Source: CAWBYL01 sp963793025 (GTDB lineage: Bacteria > Actinomycetota > Acidimicrobiia > Acidimicrobiales > Acidimicrobilacustridaceae). From it: a DNA stretch of 64,000 bases. Shown piece after piece: positions 17,428-25,917 of this stretch. The notes below the pieces were generated by a model, which worked only from the letters and a program-made list of their open reading frames with translations, did no database searches and was not told where the DNA came from. Both the position numbers and the translations under genes were made by a program. Position 1 is the stretch's first letter. Every line of letters starts with the position of its first letter. The stretch is from positions 248,001-312,000 of the forward strand of contig CAWBYL010000006.1 of NCBI GenBank assembly GCA_963793025.1, written 5' to 3'.

Positions 17428-18858
17428 ATGAGAGAGACATCCGAGACCACGCGCCCGGGAGGCCGGGCTCGCCATCGAGCCCGCCCCCGCCGAGCGTCGG
17501 CGTTGCTCGTCGCCGCCGGCCTGGCTCTGGTCCTGCTGGCCGGAGCGTGCTCGTCGGGTCGTAGCGCCGACGGCGGGAGCACCGACACCACCACCGGTGG
17601 AGGTGGTGCGACGACCGAGACGTTCGGCACGCTCGACTCGCCCTGTGGCCCGGGTGACGCCAGCGGCGCCACCGCCCAAGGGGTGACCGACACCCAGATC
17701 AGCATCGGGTACGGCGACGACGCCGGCTACCAGCCTGCGCCGGGGCTGAGCCATCAGATGTCCGACGCCATGAAGGCGATGATCTCGTGGTGCAACGACC
17801 AGGGCGGCATCAACGGTCGCAAGGTCGTGGGGAACTACCACGACGCGGCCGTCACCGAGGTCACCAACGCCATGACCGACGCCTGCGAGTCGGACTTCAT
17901 GCTCGTGGGTGAGGGTTGGGTGCTCGACTCCGGCCAGGAGACCCTCCGCCTGGGCTGCGGGCTCCCCGCCATCCCCGGCTACGCCGTGAGCCCGCAGTTC
18001 GCCAACGCCCCGCTGATGTACCAGGCGGTGCCCAACCCCGCCGACTTCGTGAACGTCGAGGTCGCGGCGGCGTTCCAGAAGATGTTCCCGACCGAGATAA
18101 CCAAGACGGCGGTCATCTACGCCGAGTACCCGCCCACCCGCGACACCAAGGACAAGGCGCTGCAGTCGTTCCCGAAGTTCGGCTTCACCTTCCTCGACTG
18201 TCCCCAGGTCTACGGCATCGCCGGAGAGTCCGACTGGAAGCCACTGGCTCAGGCCCTGAAGGACTGCGGCGCCGAGGTCGTGTACTTCGTGGGCTCGCCG
18301 TACCCGAACTTCGAGAACTTCCTCGACGCCGCCAACCAGGTCGACTTCCACCCGATCTACATCACCGACGCCAACATGTACGACCTCTCCTTCGCGGCGT
18401 GGAACGTCAACGGCTACGCCGACCAGGTCTACAGCCGCCAGACCTTCCTCCCCTTGGAGGAGGCCGACCAGGCCGAGGCCATCAGCCAGTTCGTCGACAT
18501 CGTCGGGTCGACCGGCGCCGAGGCCAACCAGCTGGGTGAGCAGTCCACCTCGTCGTTCCTGCTCTGGGCCACGGCGGCCAAGGCGTGCGGCTCCGAGCTC
18601 ACGCGGGAGTGCGTGTTGGCCGAGGTGGCCAAGATCGAGAGCTGGACGGGTGGCGGACTCCACGCCGAGACCGACCCATCGACCAACATGCCGACCGACT
18701 GCGGTCTCGTGCTCAAGCTGGACGGCACCGCCTTCGTCCGGGCCTACCCCGACGGCGCGGGCACGTTCGACTGCGACCCGTCGTACGTGGTCGCCCTGAG
18801 CGGGCCGGTCGTCGACCAGGCCAACCTCGACGCCAACCGCGTGGCCCAGCTGCAGTGA
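17428..18858 (+). CDS. Substrate-binding lipoprotein of a branched-chain amino acid-type ABC transporter
   Basis: 476 residues from ATG 17428 with an AGGGGAA ribosome site. The N-terminus is a lipoprotein signal: an Arg-rich n-region, a hydrophobic core (LLVAAGLALVLLAG) and lipobox LAGAC with Cys41. The mature part has the type I periplasmic-binding fold (DTQISIGYGDD, MISWCNDQGGINGRKV, ECVYFVG-like strand VVYFVGSPYPNFENF, and GSTGAEANQLGEQS). Such proteins bind amino acids, amides or aromatic acids. No permease or ATPase gene lies on either side, so it is an orphan that would share a transporter or act as a sensor. The upstream sulfotransferase is on the same strand. Confidence 0.87.
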   Translation: MRETSETTRPGGRARHRARPRRASALLVAAGLALVLLAGACSSGRSADGGSTDTTTGGGGATTETFGTLDSPCGPGDASGATAQGVTDTQISIGYGDDAGYQPAPGLSHQMSDAMKAMISWCNDQGGINGRKVVGNYHDAAVTEVTNAMTDACESDFMLVGEGWVLDSGQETLRLGCGLPAIPGYAVSPQFANAPLMYQAVPNPADFVNVEVAAAFQKMFPTEITKTAVIYAEYPPTRDTKDKALQSFPKFGFTFLDCPQVYGIAGESDWKPLAQALKDCGAEVVYFVGSPYPNFENFLDAANQVDFHPIYITDANMYDLSFAAWNVNGYADQVYSRQTFLPLEEADQAEAISQFVDIVGSTGAEANQLGEQSTSSFLLWATAAKACGSELTRECVLAEVAKIESWTGGGLHAETDPSTNMPTDCGLVLKLDGTAFVRAYPDGAGTFDCDPSYVVALSGPVVDQANLDANRVAQLQ

Positions 18859-18870
18859 CCTGACGCCCGG

Positions 18871-19383
18871 TCAGCCGAGCAGGCGGGCCAGGGCCGGACC
18901 GGCGGTCTCCCACCAGTGCGCGAGCACGGGTGGGAGGTCGCCGAGCTCCTGTTCCTCGAGGTACAGACCCCGAGTGGGCAGGATCGCCCCGAGCTCGACC
19001 AGCACCGGCCGGAGGTGGACCTCGACGGCCAACGCGTGACCGGCGCCGGCCCCCACCATCACGGGGACGACGGTGACGCCGGCCAGCTGGTCGGCGGCGA
19101 TCTGGTCGAGGAACAGCTTGAGCAGCCCGGTGTAGGTGGCCTTGTAGGTCGGGGAGGCCACCACCACCATGTCGGCCGCCGTCACGGCCGAGACCGCGGC
19201 ACCGACCGCCGCGTCACCCCAGCCGAGGAGCCCGGCACCGAGGTCGGGCAGCTCGATGGTCATCACATCGGGATCGACGCCCAGCCCGTGGGCGACGAAG
19301 GCGGCGACCTCGGCCGCGGCGGCCGACGTCCGCGAGCGGGCCTTCGGGTTTCCCACCACCACGACCAGTCGTTCGAGGGTCAT
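18871..19383 (-). CDS. NADPH-dependent FMN reductase
   Basis: 170 residues with a flavodoxin-like fold: LVVVVGNPKARSRTSAAA is the FMN phosphate loop, MVVVASPTYKATYTGLLKLF is the conserved 'SPxYxxxxxGxLKxxxD' segment of SsuE/MsuE-type reductases. These enzymes reduce FMN with NAD(P)H and pass FMNH2 to a partner monooxygenase. The gene lies 43 bases downstream of an LLM monooxygenase gene on the same strand, which is the expected pairing for a two-component system. SsuE-type pairs often release sulfite from sulfonates, in keeping with the nearby sulfur genes, but that is inference. Confidence 0.9.
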   Translation of the reverse strand: MTLERLVVVVGNPKARSRTSAAAAEVAAFVAHGLGVDPDVMTIELPDLGAGLLGWGDAAVGAAVSAVTAADMVVVASPTYKATYTGLLKLFLDQIAADQLAGVTVVPVMVGAGAGHALAVEVHLRPVLVELGAILPTRGLYLEEQELGDLPPVLAHWWETAGPALARLLG

Positions 19384-19426
19384 CGACCGGTCCGGTCCCG
19401 GGCAGAGGCGTTGGCGGCGCCCGGCA

Positions 19427-20728
19427 TCAGAACTCGAGCAGGTTGTCGCGGAAGTGCTCGAAGGTGTAGCCGGTGCGGGTGAGGCCGCGGCGCTGCAGGG
19501 CGGGCACCAACCCGTCGGTGATCTCGCTCACGTAGCGCCGGTTGAGTCGGCCGTCGGGACAGGTGAGGAGGAAGCCGTCACCGCCCACCTCGTCCATGAC
19601 CTCGCCCATCCGGGCGGCGACGGTGTCGGGAGACCCCACGAGCGGGATGGTACCCACCAACCCCACCCCGATGAGCTCCCGGAGCGTCTTGTTCGACCCT
19701 CGTTGCATGAAGGCCTCGAGCGTGCCTCGTTCGCCGTTGGTGGTGAGGTCGTCGGGCAGAGGCTCGTCGAGGTCGAAGCGGGAGAAGTCGACCTCGGTGA
19801 TGGCGGCCATCTCGGTGAGCACCCACTCGACGTAGAGCGGGTCCGACGTCCAGCGGTCGGCCTTGGCCAGGGCCAGGTCGTCGGTGTCGTCGACGACGGG
19901 AGACACCAGGAAGAGCACCTTGCAGTCGTCGGGCTTGCGGCCGTGGTCTCGGACGCGGTCACGGATGTCGTTGCGGTAGGCCTTCATCTGGGCCACGTCG
20001 TTGCCCACGGCGATGATCGTGTCGGCGTACTTCGAGGCGAAGGCCCGTCCCTTGGGCGAGGCGCCGGCCTGGCAGAGCACGGGGCGGCCCTGGGGTGGGC
20101 TGATCGTGTTCAGCGGACCCCGGGCCGAGTAGAAGCGGCCCTGGAAGTCGACGGTGTGGACCTTGGTGTGATCGACGTACACACCGGTCTCGCGGTCGGC
20201 CACCACCGCGTCGGGCTCCCACGAGGCCCACAACTGGATGACCAGGTCGAGGTACTCGTCGGCCATGTCGTAGCGGAGGTCGTGCTCGTAGAGCTTCTCC
20301 AGCCCGAAGTTCTGGGCGGCCCGGTCCTCGGCCGAGGTCACGATGTTCCACCCCATGCGTCCCCGGGCGATGTGGTCGATGGTGGCGGCCAGGCGGGCCA
20401 GGAGGAACGGCGGGTAGAAGCTCGTCGACATGGTCGGCACCACCCCGAGCCGGGTGGTGTTGTACGCCATGAGGGTCGCCAGGGGGACGGGATCGTGCTT
20501 GGGGGCGATCCCCTGCTTCAGGTCGTGCTCCATGGAGCCGCCGTAGGCGTCGGAGACCATCAACTTGTCCTCGAGGATCACGTAGTCGAACCCGACCCGC
20601 TCGAGGTCCTTGGCCATCTCCACGTAGAAGTCGCCGGCCCAGGGCATGCCGCCCGAGCCCCACGGCCCGGCCCAGTCGTCGGCGACGAAGTTGAGGAACC
20701 AGGCGAGATGGAACATGTCGGTGGCCAC
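19427..20728 (-). CDS. LLM-class flavin monooxygenase (NtaA/SnaA/DszA-type)
   Basis: 433 residues with the luciferase-like TIM barrel. Recognisable parts are GDFYVEMAKDLERVGFDYVI, a long TTRLGVVPTMSTSFYPPFLL segment, HIARGRMGWNIVTS, and the NtaA/DszA-group FQGRFYSARGPLN...GRPVLCQAGAS. This group uses FMNH2 and oxygen to oxidise nitrilotriacetate, EDTA, dibenzothiophene sulfone or related compounds. Its own FMN reductase gene follows. A one-residue substrate guess is not possible. An extra segment (about 300-345) rich in acidic residues lies before the C-terminal barrel end. Confidence 0.92.
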   Translation of the reverse strand: MATDMFHLAWFLNFVADDWAGPWGSGGMPWAGDFYVEMAKDLERVGFDYVILEDKLMVSDAYGGSMEHDLKQGIAPKHDPVPLATLMAYNTTRLGVVPTMSTSFYPPFLLARLAATIDHIARGRMGWNIVTSAEDRAAQNFGLEKLYEHDLRYDMADEYLDLVIQLWASWEPDAVVADRETGVYVDHTKVHTVDFQGRFYSARGPLNTISPPQGRPVLCQAGASPKGRAFASKYADTIIAVGNDVAQMKAYRNDIRDRVRDHGRKPDDCKVLFLVSPVVDDTDDLALAKADRWTSDPLYVEWVLTEMAAITEVDFSRFDLDEPLPDDLTTNGERGTLEAFMQRGSNKTLRELIGVGLVGTIPLVGSPDTVAARMGEVMDEVGGDGFLLTCPDGRLNRRYVSEITDGLVPALQRRGLTRTGYTFEHFRDNLLEF

Positions 20729-20834
20729 GACGGCACCTCCCGGGAGCGGCGAGTGCTCCGAGCGGACCAGAGACGTGTTTCAGCCTCGACTCCCGAGACC
20801 GAACATCAGGTCACACCGACCTGATGGTCATCTT

Positions 20835-20892
20835 TCCCCAAACGATGCGCAAACCGCGTGCTGGGGCACGCGGTTTGCGCATCGTTTGGGGA
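20835..20892. repeat. Long perfect dyad, family member A (27-bp stem)
   Basis: The left arm 20835-20861 pairs without mismatch with 20866-20892 around a TGGG loop. The core arms are AAACGATGCGC and GCGCATCGTTT with inner arms CGCGTGC and GCACGCG. It lies 12 bases beyond the 3' end of the minus-strand gene at 20905, so it could act as a terminator. Three related copies occur at 24914, 48365 and 48427. Confidence 0.95.
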
Positions 20893-20904
20893 GAATGGGC
20901 CCGG

Positions 20905-21720
20905 TCAGATGGTGTAGCCCAACGCCGCCACCACGGCCTGCCCGAGGGCCTCGTCGCCGGAGATCTGGATCGGTCGGTCGTCGGCCGTGATCCGGCCACC
21001 GGCCAGGCGGGTGAACGTCCCGACCGGCATCGTCAGCGTGGTCGTGGCCGGACCGTCGAGCGAATCGACGAGGCGGGCCCGGTCCTCCACGGCGACGTGG
21101 ACGGTGCGGCCGGCGGGGCCGGTGAGCACGAACGAGACCGTGGCGCCCACGGGCGCCCCCGCCCGCTTGCCCACGACGTAGGGGATGGCCGTCGAGATCT
21201 CGTCGAGGGACTGCTCGACGGCGACGCCGTGTTCGTGACCGGGACGTCCCACGGCGTCGCGGATGTCCTGTTCGTGCATCCAGCAGTCGAACACCCTGAT
21301 CCTCATGAAGCGGCCGTGGCTGTCCGGGCCGGCGGGGGTGAAGCCGTCGGCATCCCAACTCTGCTGGTCCATGGTCCGCAACGTGGCCAGGCGCTGCTCG
21401 GTGAGCTCGACCAGCCGGGCCCGCAGCTCGTCCGGGGGCGCCTCGGCGAGGGCGAGGACCCAACGTTCGTTGAACTCCCCGATGTCGTTGCGCACGTGCG
21501 GGAGGGCCCCGATCTCGCCCTCGACCTCGGGCGTCGCCGCTCCGGTGAGCATGGCTTCGGTACCGATCACGTGGGCCACGTTGGCCCGCACGTCCCATCC
21601 CGGCAGCGGGGTCGGTGCATCCCACTCGGCGTCGTCGAGCTCGTCGAGGAGCGCACTGAGGGCGGCGAACTCGCCGGCCAGGGCGGCCACGACCTCGTCC
21701 TTCGGTAGGTGCGTCGTCAT
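20905..21720 (-). CDS. Maleylpyruvate isomerase family protein (DinB-like, mycothiol-dependent type)
   Basis: 271 residues from ATG 21720; a longer frame to 21774 adds a leader that does not fit. The N-terminal DinB-like four-helix domain (about 10-160) has LLDELDDAEWDAPTPLPGWD followed by VRANVAHVIGTE, the usual W-x-V/D-x-x-x-H metal-His pattern, and a second conserved segment FDCWMHEQDIRDAVGRPG, whose MHEQDIR is diagnostic. The C-terminal part (about 175-270) is an SCP2-like domain. Members use mycothiol or act on thiol adducts; this is one of the markers placing the host among actinobacteria. The substrate is unknown. Confidence 0.87.
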   Translation of the reverse strand: MTTHLPKDEVVAALAGEFAALSALLDELDDAEWDAPTPLPGWDVRANVAHVIGTEAMLTGAATPEVEGEIGALPHVRNDIGEFNERWVLALAEAPPDELRARLVELTEQRLATLRTMDQQSWDADGFTPAGPDSHGRFMRIRVFDCWMHEQDIRDAVGRPGHEHGVAVEQSLDEISTAIPYVVGKRAGAPVGATVSFVLTGPAGRTVHVAVEDRARLVDSLDGPATTTLTMPVGTFTRLAGGRITADDRPIQISGDEALGQAVVAALGYTI

Positions 21721-21869
21721 GATCGTCGTCCCCCCTCGTCCCTGTCGGACCCTAGTGCCGTCGCCGAGAATCATCCGCGGGCGGATCGTTCGTCGGCCCG
21801 GTCCCGCTGCGACCGGGCCACACCGATACCGTGGCCGGATGCCAGACCACCACCGCGCCGGCTGAAGCG

Positions 21870-23696
21870 GTGAACAGCGATGTGGTGGTGGCCGTGGCCG
21901 CCGTGTTGGCGGTGGGCGTCGCCGCCCAGTGGCTCGGCTGGCGCCTGCGCGTCCCGGCCATCGTCTTCCTCCTCGCCGCCGGGCTGGTGGCCGGCCCGCT
22001 GACCGGCCTGTTGCAGCCCGACGAGCTCTTCGGCGACCTGCTCTTCCCGTTCGTCAACCTGGCCGTGGCCGTCATCCTCTTCGAGGGGGCCATGGGCCTC
22101 GGTGTGTCTCGTGTGCGTGACGCAGGGCGCACGGTGTGGCTCCTGCTCACCCTCGGCGCCGCGGTCACCGTGGGTCTGGGCGCGGTCGTCGCCCGCCAGA
22201 TCCTCGACGTGCCCTGGTCGCTGGCCTGGTTGCTGGCCTCGGTCCTGGTGGTCACCGGTCCGACCGTCATCGGTCCGCTGGTGCGGGCGCTCGGCCTCAA
22301 GGGTCGGCTCGCGTCCATCCTCGAGGCCGAGGGCACGCTCATCGATCCGCTGGGGGCGATCCTCAGCGTCCTCGTCTTCCAGGCCTTCTACGAGAACGAA
22401 CCGGGCGGCAGCCTCCCGCTCGAGATGCTGGCCACCCTCGGACTCGGGGTGGCGATCGGCGCAGTCGGGGCCTGGCTCCTGACCCTGGCCCTGGCTCGCT
22501 TCATCGTCCCCGACGAGCTCCACAACGTGTTCACCCTCGCGGTCGTGATCGCCGTGTTCGCGGCCGCCGACCACCTCCAGCCCGAGGCCGGCCTGGTCGC
22601 GGTCACGGTGATGGGCTTCGTGGTGGCCAGCCAGCAACGGGTCGAGGTCCGCCACGTCCTCGAGTTCAACGAGACCCTGCGCATCTTGTTCATCTCGAGC
22701 CTGTTCGTGCTGCTGGGGGCCCGGATCGCGTCGGACACCCTGCGCCAGATCGAGTGGCGGAACCTCGCCTTCCTGGCCCTGCTCGTCGTGGTGGTGCGGC
22801 CCCTCTCGGTCGCGTTGTCCACGCTGGGATCCGGGCTGAGGCGGGCCGAGAAGCTGTTCATGGCGGCCACCGCCCCGAGGGGGATCGTGGCCGCTGCTGT
22901 CGCCTCCATCTTCTCCCTGCGCCTGGCCGAGCAGGAGCAACCGGGCTCCCAGGTGCTGGTCTCGGCCACGTTCACGGTGATCGCCGGCACCGTGCTGCTG
23001 TCGGGCCTCGGGGCCCGCCCGCTCGCTCGCCGGCTGGGTCTCATCAACGAGACCATCGCCCCGGTGGTGATCCTCGGCACCAACCAGGTGGCCGTGGGTC
23101 TGGCCGAGGCCTTCGGTCGTCGGGACATGCCCGTGCGCCTCATCAGCCTCGACCGTCGCGAGGTGTCCTCGGCCCGGCTGTCGGGCCTGGTGGCGGTGCG
23201 GGGCTCGGTTCTCGACGAGCGGGTGTGGCACCAGATCGACGCCGACGGTGCCGCCACCTTCGTCGCCCTCACCGGGAACGACGAGGCCAACGCCATCGCC
23301 TGTCGGCGGGCGGCGCCGTTGGTGGGGAGGCGGAACGTGTTCCGCATCGCCTCGGACCGCAAGGAGCACGCGCCCCTGCGTTCCTCGCACCTCACCCCCG
23401 GTCGCCTCCTCATCGGCGACGAGGTCACCTTCCACCAGCTCGAGGAGCGGATGGAAGCGGGGTGGTTCTTCCGGGCCACCCGGCTCACCGAGGCCTACGG
23501 CGTCGAGGACTATCGCGCCGACCAGTCCGAGCAGGCGCTGGTGTTCGCCGCCGTGCGGTCCGAGCACGTTGACTTCGCGGCCGCCGCCCAACCGCTGTCG
23601 CTCCGCGTCGGCGACGTCGTCATCGCCCTCGTCCCGCTGGCCGAGGGTGAGCAACCGGACGAGCCGGAGAGCGGGTCGGCCCCGCCCCCCGGCTGA
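21870..23696 (+). CDS. Na+(K+)/H+ antiporter (CPA1/NhaP-like) with C-terminal TrkA-N domain
   Basis: 608 residues from GTG 21870; an in-frame GTG 13 codons upstream is possible. About 12 hydrophobic segments fill residues 1-395, with AIVFLLAAGLVAGPLTGLL, ILFEGAMGLG and EGTLIDPLGAI (the acidic ion-binding region of CPA1 exchangers), and TAPRGIVAAAVASIF. A Rossmann-type TrkA-N domain (about 405-520, VVILGTNQVAVGLAEAF) follows, probably sensing NAD(H) or nucleotides to gate transport, then a short TrkA-C-like end. It sits 149 bases from the divergent isomerase gene. Role: pH and cation homeostasis at the plasma membrane. Confidence 0.92.
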   Translation: MNSDVVVAVAAVLAVGVAAQWLGWRLRVPAIVFLLAAGLVAGPLTGLLQPDELFGDLLFPFVNLAVAVILFEGAMGLGVSRVRDAGRTVWLLLTLGAAVTVGLGAVVARQILDVPWSLAWLLASVLVVTGPTVIGPLVRALGLKGRLASILEAEGTLIDPLGAILSVLVFQAFYENEPGGSLPLEMLATLGLGVAIGAVGAWLLTLALARFIVPDELHNVFTLAVVIAVFAAADHLQPEAGLVAVTVMGFVVASQQRVEVRHVLEFNETLRILFISSLFVLLGARIASDTLRQIEWRNLAFLALLVVVVRPLSVALSTLGSGLRRAEKLFMAATAPRGIVAAAVASIFSLRLAEQEQPGSQVLVSATFTVIAGTVLLSGLGARPLARRLGLINETIAPVVILGTNQVAVGLAEAFGRRDMPVRLISLDRREVSSARLSGLVAVRGSVLDERVWHQIDADGAATFVALTGNDEANAIACRRAAPLVGRRNVFRIASDRKEHAPLRSSHLTPGRLLIGDEVTFHQLEERMEAGWFFRATRLTEAYGVEDYRADQSEQALVFAAVRSEHVDFAAAAQPLSLRVGDVVIALVPLAEGEQPDEPESGSAPPPG

Positions 23697-23702
23697 GCCG
23701 GG

Positions 23703-24779
23703 CTACTCGAGGCCGTACTTGGGCATCGCCCCCGAGAAGGCGTGCTCGTACAGGCCGTAGCCGGTGTGGCCCTCGTAGGTGAAGCGGGCGGCGTGGTCGA
23801 CCACGGCGTAGGCACCGAGGGTGGCGATCTCGGGGACCTCGTAGATCTTCCCCTGCACGACCGTCTCGGGCCCGTGGTACATCCCGTGGTTCCACACGTC
23901 GGGCTCGAGGCCGTAGCCGGTGCCGAGGGCGATGTAGTTCGGGATCAGTGACTCGACCTCGACCTCGATGCCGGCATCGGGGAACGAGACGGTCGAGTGG
24001 TCGAGCAGGCGCGGCACCTCGCTCGAGAAGTGGTGGTCGTGCTCGGTGCGGCCCAGCTGCTCGACGCGCCCGTCGAGCCACACCCGCTCGGCCTGCTCGA
24101 GGCTGCGGCTGCCGTCGGCCCCTTCGGAGCAGATGTAGAAGATCGAGTGGTCCTCGAACCGCATGGGGAAGTAGCTCCACATGCCGCCGGGCCGGTGGGT
24201 GTCCCGGTAGATGCCCTTGGGCTCGGATTCACCGATCGGGCGCACGCCCCACGACCGGTCCCGCGACCCCCACGTGGTCGAGGGGTCGATGTTCAGCTCC
24301 TGGCCGGCCACCACGAGGGTGCCGCTCCACGAGCCCATCTGGGCCAGGCGCTGGGTGTCGAAGGTGACTCGGGCTCCGTTGCGGATGAACTGGTTGGGCT
24401 CGGGGATCGCGGGCCCGAACCCCTCCCAGGTGAGGTCGGCGGCGACGGTGTGCTCGGAGGGCTCACACACGAAGCGCAGCCGCTTCAGGGGCTCGATCAC
24501 CTCGACCTGGAGCGGACCGACGCGCATGTCGGCCCGGTCGCCGAGCGGACGCGACGCCCGCACGACGTGCTGTTGCTCGCCGTGGCGGACGGTGATGAAG
24601 GCGTCGGTGGTGCCGAGGTTGGGGTACTGGCCGAGCCCGAAGACGGCCATGAACTCGCCGTTGGTGTCGAGGGCGTTGAAGTAGTAGCGGTCGTAGAAGT
24701 TGCGGTCGCTGGTCGCAACGTGGGCGATCCAGTCGGGCGACTGGTGGACGGGATAGTCGTCCCACGACGTCACGGTCAT
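23703..24779 (-). CDS. CrtC/AttH-like lipocalin-fold protein of unknown function
   Basis: 358 residues. It has no signal peptide. The sequence shows two beta-rich halves; GSRDRSWGVRP in the middle is the signature of hydroxyneurosporene-synthase/AttH-like double-lipocalin proteins, common next to steroid and terpenoid catabolism genes in actinobacteria. The first half carries DRNFYDRYYFNALDTNGEFM, the second EGHTGYGLYEHAFSGAM. In the family some members hydrate isoprenoids, others probably only bind hydrophobic ligands. No catalytic residues can be named. It converges on the antiporter gene with a six-base gap. Confidence 0.75.
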   Translation of the reverse strand: MTVTSWDDYPVHQSPDWIAHVATSDRNFYDRYYFNALDTNGEFMAVFGLGQYPNLGTTDAFITVRHGEQQHVVRASRPLGDRADMRVGPLQVEVIEPLKRLRFVCEPSEHTVAADLTWEGFGPAIPEPNQFIRNGARVTFDTQRLAQMGSWSGTLVVAGQELNIDPSTTWGSRDRSWGVRPIGESEPKGIYRDTHRPGGMWSYFPMRFEDHSIFYICSEGADGSRSLEQAERVWLDGRVEQLGRTEHDHHFSSEVPRLLDHSTVSFPDAGIEVEVESLIPNYIALGTGYGLEPDVWNHGMYHGPETVVQGKIYEVPEIATLGAYAVVDHAARFTYEGHTGYGLYEHAFSGAMPKYGLE

Positions 24780-24913
24780 CAGATGTTTCCTCCCCTAGGT
24801 GGTCCGGCCATCGTTCCAGCTTCCGGACCACCCTGCTGACGGATCGTCAGATCCAGCCGGATCGCCGGGCCCCGGAGCTCGTCGCTGGGCCGGTCCCTCA
24901 CGCCCATGTCACG

Positions 24914-24964
24914 AAACGATGCGCTGTCGCGCGCGCTCTGGCACGCGGTGGGCGCATCAGAACG
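24914..24964. repeat. Degenerate member B of the AAACGATGCGC dyad family
   Basis: AAACGATGCGC (24914-24924) and, after a GC-rich centre containing CTCTGGCACGCGG, GCGCATC match copies A, C and D, but the outer right arm has decayed (AGAAC instead of GTTTG). It lies beyond the 3' end of the minus-strand membrane-protein gene at 24990. Confidence 0.8.
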
Positions 24965-24989
24965 GGGTGTGGGGGGCGGGGGACCGGGA

Positions 24990-25802
24990 TCAGGTGGTCT
25001 CGACCGCTTCCGTCTGGCCGAAGGTGAGGATCTTGGTGAGGCCGATGCCCATCACGATCAACACGATGCCGATCCACTCCGGAGTGCCGCTCGCGGAGAG
25101 CGAGACGATGCCGATCACCGTCAGCCACGGGGACAGCGTGGCGATGAACTGGCCGACGGTCGGAACCGAATCGATCCGGCCCTCCCGCAGGGCGTCGAGT
25201 CGGTTCGGGTACCAGATGGTGAACTGGGCGGCGATGATCAGCGGGAAGGTCTGGATGATCCATCCCGTCCAGATGTTGTTCGGGTTGTCGAGCACGGCGT
25301 CGCCGTACAGTCCCGACGCCGCTTCGATGAAGAAGGCCACGGCCCAGACCCAGGCGATCAGGTAGTTCACCCGCAGGAACTCCGGCGTTGACCAGAACTC
25401 CTCGGGCGTCGTCTCCTTGGCATAGGGAAGGGTGAAGGGCACCCGCAGCAGGATCGAGCCCACCACGATCACGAGCAGGGCGATGTTGGCGACCTCGCCG
25501 CCCCACAGCTCCAGCCACGTCCGGGTGCCGTCGGACGCGAACGCGATGACGACGGCCAGGACCCCGAAGTACACGACGTCGGAGTACTCGAGCACCTTCG
25601 GGAGCCCGCCGCGCAGCCAGTTCAGCGACAGGATCACCACCGCCAGCCCGAAGGCCGCCCCGGCGGACACCTCCAGGCGCCCTTCGCCCTCGATCACCGA
25701 GTAGAGGATCCACGGGGAGAGACCGACGAGAGGGTTGCCGAGGATCGTGTCGAGCAGGTTCTGGGCGCCGTCCGTGGGTCGCGCCGCGCCGTTCGTCGCC
25801 AT
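24990..25802 (-). CDS. Multi-pass membrane protein of unknown function
   Basis: 270 residues from ATG 25802. Hydrophobic segments suggest seven or eight membrane passes (for instance ILGNPLVGLSPWILYSVI, AAFGLAVVILSLNWL, VVYFGVLAVVIAFA, IALLVIVVGSILL, YLIAWVWAVAFFIEAA, FPLIIAAQFTIWY, LTVIGIVSL and GIVLIVMGIGLTKIL). A loop YAKETTPEEFWSTPEFLRVN between passes is well formed. I do not recognise a family. It lies 115 bases downstream of the PhoX-like gene on the same strand and upstream of repeat B. Confidence 0.8.
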   Translation of the reverse strand: MATNGAARPTDGAQNLLDTILGNPLVGLSPWILYSVIEGEGRLEVSAGAAFGLAVVILSLNWLRGGLPKVLEYSDVVYFGVLAVVIAFASDGTRTWLELWGGEVANIALLVIVVGSILLRVPFTLPYAKETTPEEFWSTPEFLRVNYLIAWVWAVAFFIEAASGLYGDAVLDNPNNIWTGWIIQTFPLIIAAQFTIWYPNRLDALREGRIDSVPTVGQFIATLSPWLTVIGIVSLSASGTPEWIGIVLIVMGIGLTKILTFGQTEAVETT

Positions 25803-25917
25803 TTGTCGGACAGTAGGTCCGTCGCCGGCCCCGTCCGAGGATGTCCCCCGGGCGCGGAGGGGCCCGACCCTCTGGTGGCAGAGAGCCGGGCCCGGGGATC
25901 CGCCCGTGGGCCGCCGG

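Noticed and set aside
20835..20892. tRNA or small RNA gene
   Set aside because: The 27-bp perfect stem with a 4-base loop is a simple hairpin, with no cloverleaf; related copies show it is a repeat.
21771..23654. 627-codon minus-strand frame antisense to the antiporter
   Set aside because: The antiporter frame shows membrane segments and a TrkA-N loop; the antisense product is a His/Asp/Gly/Glu/Arg-rich artefact.
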